Assembly (NCBI RefSeq): GCF_910594005.1
Contig: NC_057845.1
Coordinates: forward strand, 3,596,001-3,660,000
DNA length: 64,000 nt
Direction of reading: 5' to 3'
Origin: Cervus elaphus
Taxonomy: Eukaryota > Chordata > Mammalia > Artiodactyla > Cervidae
Below, piece by piece: positions 59,691 to 64,000 of the stretch; within the stretch, counting starts at the first letter, position 1; every line of letters starts with the position of its first letter. The position numbers were made by a program, and so were the translations under genes. The notes under the pieces were generated by a model. It did not search any database. It had not been told where the DNA came from and saw nothing but the letters and a program-made list of their open reading frames with translations.

Positions 59691-60306
59691 TCATTTAGAA
59701 TTATAAAATGTTTCTGCAGTATTCACTTATTAATTTTAAAAGTTGCTCTGATACTTAGAAATAAGCTTAACCAAAAAGGTGAAATATCGATGTACTGAAA
59801 ACTACAGAACACTTTTGAGAGAAATGAAAGCAGACACAAATAAATGGAAAGAGAGCCATGTTCATGAGTTGGAAGAATTAATATTGTTAAGAAGCCAGTA
59901 CTACCCAAAGCAATCTACAGATTCAATGCAATTCTTATCAAAATCTCAATAATATTTTGAGAATTTTGAAAAAACAATCCTAAAATTCATATGGAATTAA
60001 AAAAAAAAAAAACCTGAAAAGCCAAAGCAATTTTGAGCAAGAAGAACAAAGCTGGAGGCAGTGTACTTCCTGATTTCACACTGTATTACAAAGGTATAGC
60101 AAGCAAAACAGTACTAGCATAAAAACAGACATGTATACCAGTGGAACAGAATAGAGTGACCAGAAACAAACCCACAAGTATAAGGTCAACCAATGACCTT
60201 CATCTGGGATCCAGGAATACACAAAGGGAAAAGGATAGTTTCTTTAGTATATTGTGCTGGAAAAACTGTATATCCACTTGCAAAAGAACAAAATTGGACT
60301 TGTCTT

Positions 60307-60570
60307 ATACCACCCACACATGTGCTGCATGCTAAGTCGATTCAGTTGTGTCCAATTCTTTGCAACTGTATGGACTGTAGCCTGCCAGACTCCTCTGTCT
60401 ATTCTGGGCTTCTCTGGAGTGGGTTGCATGAATACTGGAGTGGGTTGCCATGCTCTCCTCCAGGGGATCTTCCTGATCCAGGGATCGAACCCACATCTCC
60501 TGTGGCTCATGCATTGCAGGCAGATTCTTTACTGCTGAGCCATGGGGGGTAGCCTCATACCACCCACACA
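60307..60570 (-). mobile_element. Bov-tA SINE nested in L1, with perfect target-site duplication
   Basis: SINE body at 60321-60556, antisense (gctaagtcgattcagttgtg ... tttactgctgagccatgggg). It is flanked by identical 14-bp repeats ataccacccacaca at 60307-60320 and 60557-60570. The second repeat resumes the L1 sequence, so this insertion is younger than the L1. Confidence 0.95.
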
Positions 60571-60688
60571 AATCAACTCAAAACAGGTTAAATATATATA
60601 TAAAGAAACCATAAAGCTTGAAACCATAAAGCTCCTGGAAGAAAACATAGGAAGAAGCTTCTTAACATTGGCCTTGGTAATAATTTCT

Positions 60689-60778
60689 TGGGGACTTCCG
60701 TAGTAGTCCCATGGTTAAGAATCCACCTGCCAATGCAGGGGATGTGGGTTTGATCCCTGGTCTGGGAAGATCCTTGGG
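60689..60778 (+). mobile_element. CHR-type SINE head fragment in L1
   Basis: ggggacttccgtagtagtcc, ggttaagaatccacctgcca, then gtttgatccctggtctggga. Only the tRNA-like head is present, replacing about 400 bp of L1. Confidence 0.8.
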
Positions 60779-61076
60779 ATCATCATCTGGGAAATGCAAA
60801 TCAAAGTTGCACCGAGATGTTACCTCACACCTGCTGAAATGACTGTTACCAAAAAGCCAACAGAACACAAGTAAGAGCGTGGAGAAAGGAGAACCCTACA
60901 CACTATTGGTGACAGTGTAAATTGGTGCAGCCACTATGGAAAACAGTATGTATGCTCTGCAAAAAAAAAATTAAAAATAGAACTACCATATGACCCAGGA
61001 ATCCTTCTTCTGATTCTATATCTAAAAGAATTGAAATCATGGTGTTGAAGAGATCTCTCACTCGAAGACAGGAAAT

Positions 61077-61415
61077 AAAATGTCCAAGAATGGGGCTTCC
61101 CTGGTGGTCCAGCGGTTAAGAATCCAGCTCCCAACACAGGGGATATGGGTTCGATACCTGCTCCAGGAAGATGCTGCAGACCAGCTAAGCCTGGGTGCCA
61201 CAGCTACTGAGCCCACTCTGGAACTACAGAAGCCTGAATGCCTGGAACCTGTGGTCCCCAGCAAGAGAAGACACCACAGTAAGAAGCCCAGGCACCACAA
61301 CAAACAGTAGTCCTGGCTCACCTCAACTACAGAAAGTCCATGCACAGCAACAAAGACCCAGCACAGTGAAAAAATAAAATAAGTAATTAAATCTTTTTTT
61401 AAAAAATGTCCAAGA
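61077..61415 (+). mobile_element. Full-length CHR-type SINE nested in L1, with target-site duplication
   Basis: Body at 61090-61402: head ggggcttccctggtggtcca, then gcggttaagaatccagctcc and gggttcgatacctgctccag, a middle rich in caccacaacaaa-type sequence, and an A/T-rich tail (aaaataaaataagtaattaa). Flanking repeats aaaatgtccaaga lie at 61077-61089 and 61403-61415. Confidence 0.9.
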
Positions 61416-61479
61416 GTAAATAAAGAAGATGTGGTAAATGGGATATTATTCAGCCTTAAAAAAGAGAAACTTTGCTGTT

Positions 61480-61598
61480 TGTTTGCAAAGATGGGCTCAA
61501 TAAAGGACAGAAATGGTATGGACCTAACAGAAGCAGAAGATATTAAGAAGAGGTGGCAAGAATACACAGAAGAACTGTACAAAAATGATCTCCATGAA
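61480..61598 (+). mobile_element. Internal BovB fragment inside L1
   Basis: gcaaagatgggctcaataaa, ggacagaaatggtatggacc, agaagaggtggcaagaatac, then agaactgtacaaaaatgatc, corresponds to the interior of the BovB ORF, upstream of its RT core, without the BovB 3' end. L1 sequence flanks it directly on both sides, with catga shared at the right junction. Confidence 0.8.
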
Positions 61599-61906
61599 TG
61601 AACCTGGAGGATATTATGTAAGTGAAATAATCCAGACACAGAAAGACAAATGCTATATAATACCACTTACTTGAAATATCTAAGGTAGTTAAACGCATAG
61701 AAGCATACATGGGAAGTGATTGGCAGGAGCTGCAAGAAGCGAGGAACCAGGAGGTATTAGTCAAAGAATACAAAGTCTCAGTTTGACAAGAAAAAAAAAT
61801 TTTCTGTAATTTAGAGTTTCCTAAATATTTTATATGGTATATGTTTAAGATTTGACTAGCCAGAAATTGTCATTCATTTTCAACTAAGTTTTTGTGATAG
61901 GGAATA

Positions 61907-62112
61907 AGTGGTGCAATGGTAAAGAATCTGCCTGCCAATGCAGGAGATGTAAGAGACTCAGGTTCCATCCCTGGGTTGGGAAGGTCCCCTGGAGAAGGGA
62001 ATGGTTACCACTCCAGTATTCTTGCCTGGCAAATTCCATGGACAGGGGAGCCTGGTGGGCTACAGTCCACGGAGTTGCAAAGAGTGAGATGCGACTGAGC
62101 ACACACACTACA
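61907..62112 (+). mobile_element. Bov-tA type SINE
   Basis: Forward copy with a decayed head (aagtggtgcaatggtaaaga), aaggtcccctggagaaggga, and tail gttgcaaagagtgagatgcg. Confidence 0.85.
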
Positions 62113-62145
62113 TTATTAGAAAAGAAAAAATAAGAAGGGAAGTCA

Positions 62146-62335
62146 GGGAGTTCCCTGGTGGTCAGTGGCTACTCCATGTTCTCAATGCAGGGGACCCAGG
62201 TTCAATCCCTTGTCATGAAACTAGATCCCACATGTCACAACTAAAGATCCCACGTGTCACAACTAAAGATCCCACATGTCACAACTAAAGATCCCACATG
62301 CCACAACTAACACCCGGTGCAGCCAAAAAAAGCCC
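62146..62335 (+). mobile_element. CHR-type SINE with an internal 4 x 22-bp tandem repeat
   Basis: Head gggagttccctggtggtcag and ggttcaatcccttgtcatga, then four 22-bp units (62224-62311), then cccggtgcagccaaaaaaag. The single unit resembles the normal gatcccacatgccacaacta segment of this SINE family. Confidence 0.8.
62224..62311 (+). repeat. Four tandem copies of a 22-bp unit
   Basis: Units at 62224, 62246, 62268 and 62290; each starts gatcccacatgtcacaacta and is 22 bp, with single-base differences (cacgtgtc in unit 2, catgccac and a final c in unit 4). Built by expansion of part of the host SINE. Confidence 0.95.
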
Positions 62336-62427
62336 AGATGTCAAAATCTGATCCTTTTCCAAAAAAGTAACCTCAGTGTATGCCCTAGGTCAGTATAATC
62401 ACCTTTTCCTTCTTATTTTATGTTCCT

Positions 62428-62802
62428 GTATAAGAGACTTCTGACCCTGCTTATTTAACATATATGCAGAGTACATCATGAGAAACGCTGGGCTGGAAGA
62501 AGCACAAGCTGGAATCAAGACTGCCAGGAGAAATATCAATAACCTCAGATATGCAGATGACACCACTCTTATGGCAGAGAGTGAAGAGGGACTAAAAAGC
62601 CTCTTGATGAAAGTGAAAGAGGAGAGTGAAAAAGTTGGCTTAAAGCTTAACATTCAGAAAACTAAGATCATGGTATCTGGTCTCATCACTTCATGGGAAA
62701 TAGATGGGGAGACAGTGGAAACAGTGTAAGACTTTATTTTTGGGGGGGCTCCACAATCAGTGCAGATGGTGATTGCAGCCATGAAATTAAAAGACGCTTA
62801 CT
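62428..62802 (+). pseudogene. BovB LINE fragment with reverse-transcriptase motif, interrupted by L1
   Basis: Part of the reverse transcriptase of the ruminant RTE-type LINE BovB. A frame from 62478 reads through NNLRYADDTTLM, with the catalytic YADD box at 62550-62561, and ends at a TAA at 62727-62729 where family members continue (a nonsense change). A run of G (62743-62749) follows, where I would expect a T-rich stretch. The copy is 5' truncated near 62428 and is cut at 62802 by the L1 that follows; its remainder may lie beyond the L1, outside the window. It is non-functional. Confidence 0.9.
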
Positions 62803-64000
62803 GAGAGAGGAGCCAAGATGGCGGAGGAGTAGGACAGGGAGACCACTTTCTCTCCTACAAATTCATCAAAAGAATAACTGAACACACAGCACACTTCACA
62901 AAACAACTTCTGATCGCTAGCTGAGGTCATCAGGCGCCCAGAAAAGCAGCCCATTGTCTTCAAAAGGAGGTAGGACAAAATATAAAAGATAAAAAGTGAG
63001 ACAAAAGTGCTAAGGACGGAGATCCATCCCAAGAAGGGAGTCTTAATAGAGGACGTTTCCAGACACCGGGAAACCCTCGCACTGGCGGGCCAGGGGGAAG
63101 TGTTTGAATCTCGGAGGGCAACCTGACTGGGAGGGAAGCAATAAATAAAACCCACAGATTATGAGCCTAAAAGCAACTCCCAGCAGAAAAGTACCCCAGA
63201 CACCCGCATCCACCACCAGCAAGTGGGGGCAGCACTGAGAGGAGCCGGCAGCATTGCTTGGGTAGGGTCCGGGCCTGAGTGCCCTGAGGACAATTGGAGG
63301 AAGCTTTTGTGAGTTGCCAACTTGAACTGTGGGAGAGCAAAAGAGAGAGAGAAAATTAACCGGCCGAACACACTGCCGGCTGTTCGCAGAACAAAGGGAC
63401 CGAGAAAGTCCAGAGAAGAGCTCGCAGGCTGCGGACCGGCCCAGCCCCACCAGAGGCAGGGGGCGGGGGGAGGGGAAAGGGGCAGGCTCGGCCCCAAGGA
63501 CCGCAACCCCAACCTATTGCAAACAGGCCTCCAGTTTCTAATCAAAGACCTCCTGAGATTCTGGATGGTCGACATCCGCCGGGAGGGTCGCGGCGAGACA
63601 GGGCGCAGGCACCCGACCGGCGCGGGCGGGGTCTGGAGCTGGGGACGCGGAGGGCAGAAGGCGCACGCACCCGACTGGCGCCGGCAGAAACTGAGACTGG
63701 GACCGCGGAAGGGAGTGGGCGCGCCGCACCCGGGGAGAGTGCGCCTGTCAAGGCCCTGGCTGCCTGGACCGCTCTGACGGGGAAGGCACAAAGAGCAGGC
63801 GCAGCTTTTGTTCCGCGCTTTTGTGGAACACGGGAGGGCTGGAACCGCGCACAGCGCGAGGCGCGCTCCATATAGAACAGCCGGGAGCCTGAGCGGCGCA
63901 GACTGAAAAAGCAGCGCCAGCCCCTCCCCATAGCGCCAGCCCCTCCCCGCAGAGCGACGGAACTAGCTACCTGAATAAGAGTCTCACCTCCACCCGCCTG
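62803..64000 (+). mobile_element. Ruminant L1 5' end (5' UTR), runs off the right edge
   Basis: Starts gagagaggagccaagatggc, the start typical of bovine L1, and continues ctttctctcctacaaattca and agcagcccattgtcttcaaa with little visible decay. From about 63440 it becomes GC- and CpG-rich, as expected of an L1 5' UTR promoter. No ORF1 is reached in the window; the open frames on both strands in 63.1-63.95 kb reflect GC content. A 19-bp tandem doublet (agcgccagcccctcccc) lies at about 63913-63950. Confidence 0.85.

Larger units (their letters stand above)
59752..61905 (+). mobile_element. Old L1 ORF2 3' region, broken by nested insertions
   Basis: Forward, degraded L1 ORF2 sequence: ctacccaaagcaatctacag then attcaatgcaat, agccaaagcaattttgagca, gtggaacagaatagagtgac, gtaaattggtgcagccacta and aatgaacctggaggatatta. 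Three SINEs (60321-60556, 60689-60778, 61090-61402) and one BovB piece (61480-61598) sit inside it. About 400 bp expected between the sequences flanking 60689-60778 is missing. Not coding. Confidence 0.85.
57321..64000. other. Upstream flank of MRPS6: no gene seen, mostly nested retroposons
   Basis: Beyond the CpG island I see no exon of a neighbouring gene. Stretches not covered by listed repeats (57.32-57.70, 58.19-59.06 and 59.28-59.47 kb) hold nothing recognisable. Confidence 0.75.

Noticed and set aside
61090..61160. tRNA gene suggested by A- and B-box-like motifs in SINE heads
   Set aside because: These are tRNA-derived SINE heads with decayed arms, attached to SINE bodies and A-tails; no cloverleaf is preserved.
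62224..62311. Regular 22-bp repeats as a CRISPR-like array
   Set aside because: Units are directly adjacent with no spacers, inside a SINE, in a mammalian genome.
63043..63931. Open frames of 130-210 codons on the minus strand at the right edge
   Set aside because: They lie antisense to the GC-rich L1 5' UTR and have biased composition.

Overview
This is mammalian nuclear DNA from a ruminant, most likely Bos or a close bovid. It is packed with ruminant-type retroposons: tRNA/BovB-derived Bov-tA and Bov-A SINEs, pieces of the BovB (RTE) LINE including a reverse-transcriptase segment with a YADD motif, older cetartiodactyl CHR-type SINEs, and at the right edge the GC-rich 5' end of a ruminant L1. 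Coding sequence is spliced and sparse. The species within Bovidae cannot be fixed from this window.

Two nested genes are recognisable, both on the minus strand, so transcription runs right to left. A CpG island at about 55.84-57.32 kb carries the promoter and first exon of MRPS6 (mitochondrial small-subunit ribosomal protein bS6m): 15 codons at 56345-56389. MRPS6 coding exon 2 lies about 48 kb downstream at 8393-8532. The third coding exon is not seen here and should lie beyond the left edge. Inside MRPS6 intron 1 is the single-exon open reading frame of SLC5A3 (SMIT1, Na+/myo-inositol cotransporter, 718 codons, 32073-34229). Its leader (acceptor at 34570/34569) and its very long 3' UTR (to a distal poly(A) signal at 23345-23350) make one terminal exon of about 11.2 kb. 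In human the SLC5A3 mRNA begins with the first exon shared with MRPS6; the splice sites here fit that arrangement.

Layout: 1-8.4 kb, MRPS6 intron 2 with SINEs and a BovB 3' fragment. 8.4-23.3 kb, MRPS6 intron 1 downstream of SLC5A3, with L1M, hAT-Charlie, an LTR-like element holding a 111-bp tandem duplication, and many SINEs. 23.3-34.6 kb, the SLC5A3 terminal exon, free of ruminant SINEs. 34.6-56.3 kb, the intron between the shared first exon and SLC5A3, rich in MIR, L2 and L1M. 55.8-57.3 kb, CpG island and promoter. 57.3-64 kb, upstream flank consisting almost entirely of nested retroposons.

The most interesting biology is in the SLC5A3 leader. If the first exon is shared, the MRPS6 start codon becomes the start of a 22-codon upstream ORF in SLC5A3 mRNA. 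The rest of the leader carries two more very short uORFs and a 31-codon uORF whose TGA overlaps the SLC5A3 ATG (ATGA). This suggests layered translational control of an osmolyte transporter. No CRISPR, operon, phage or other prokaryotic system is present, and I found no wholly new gene system.
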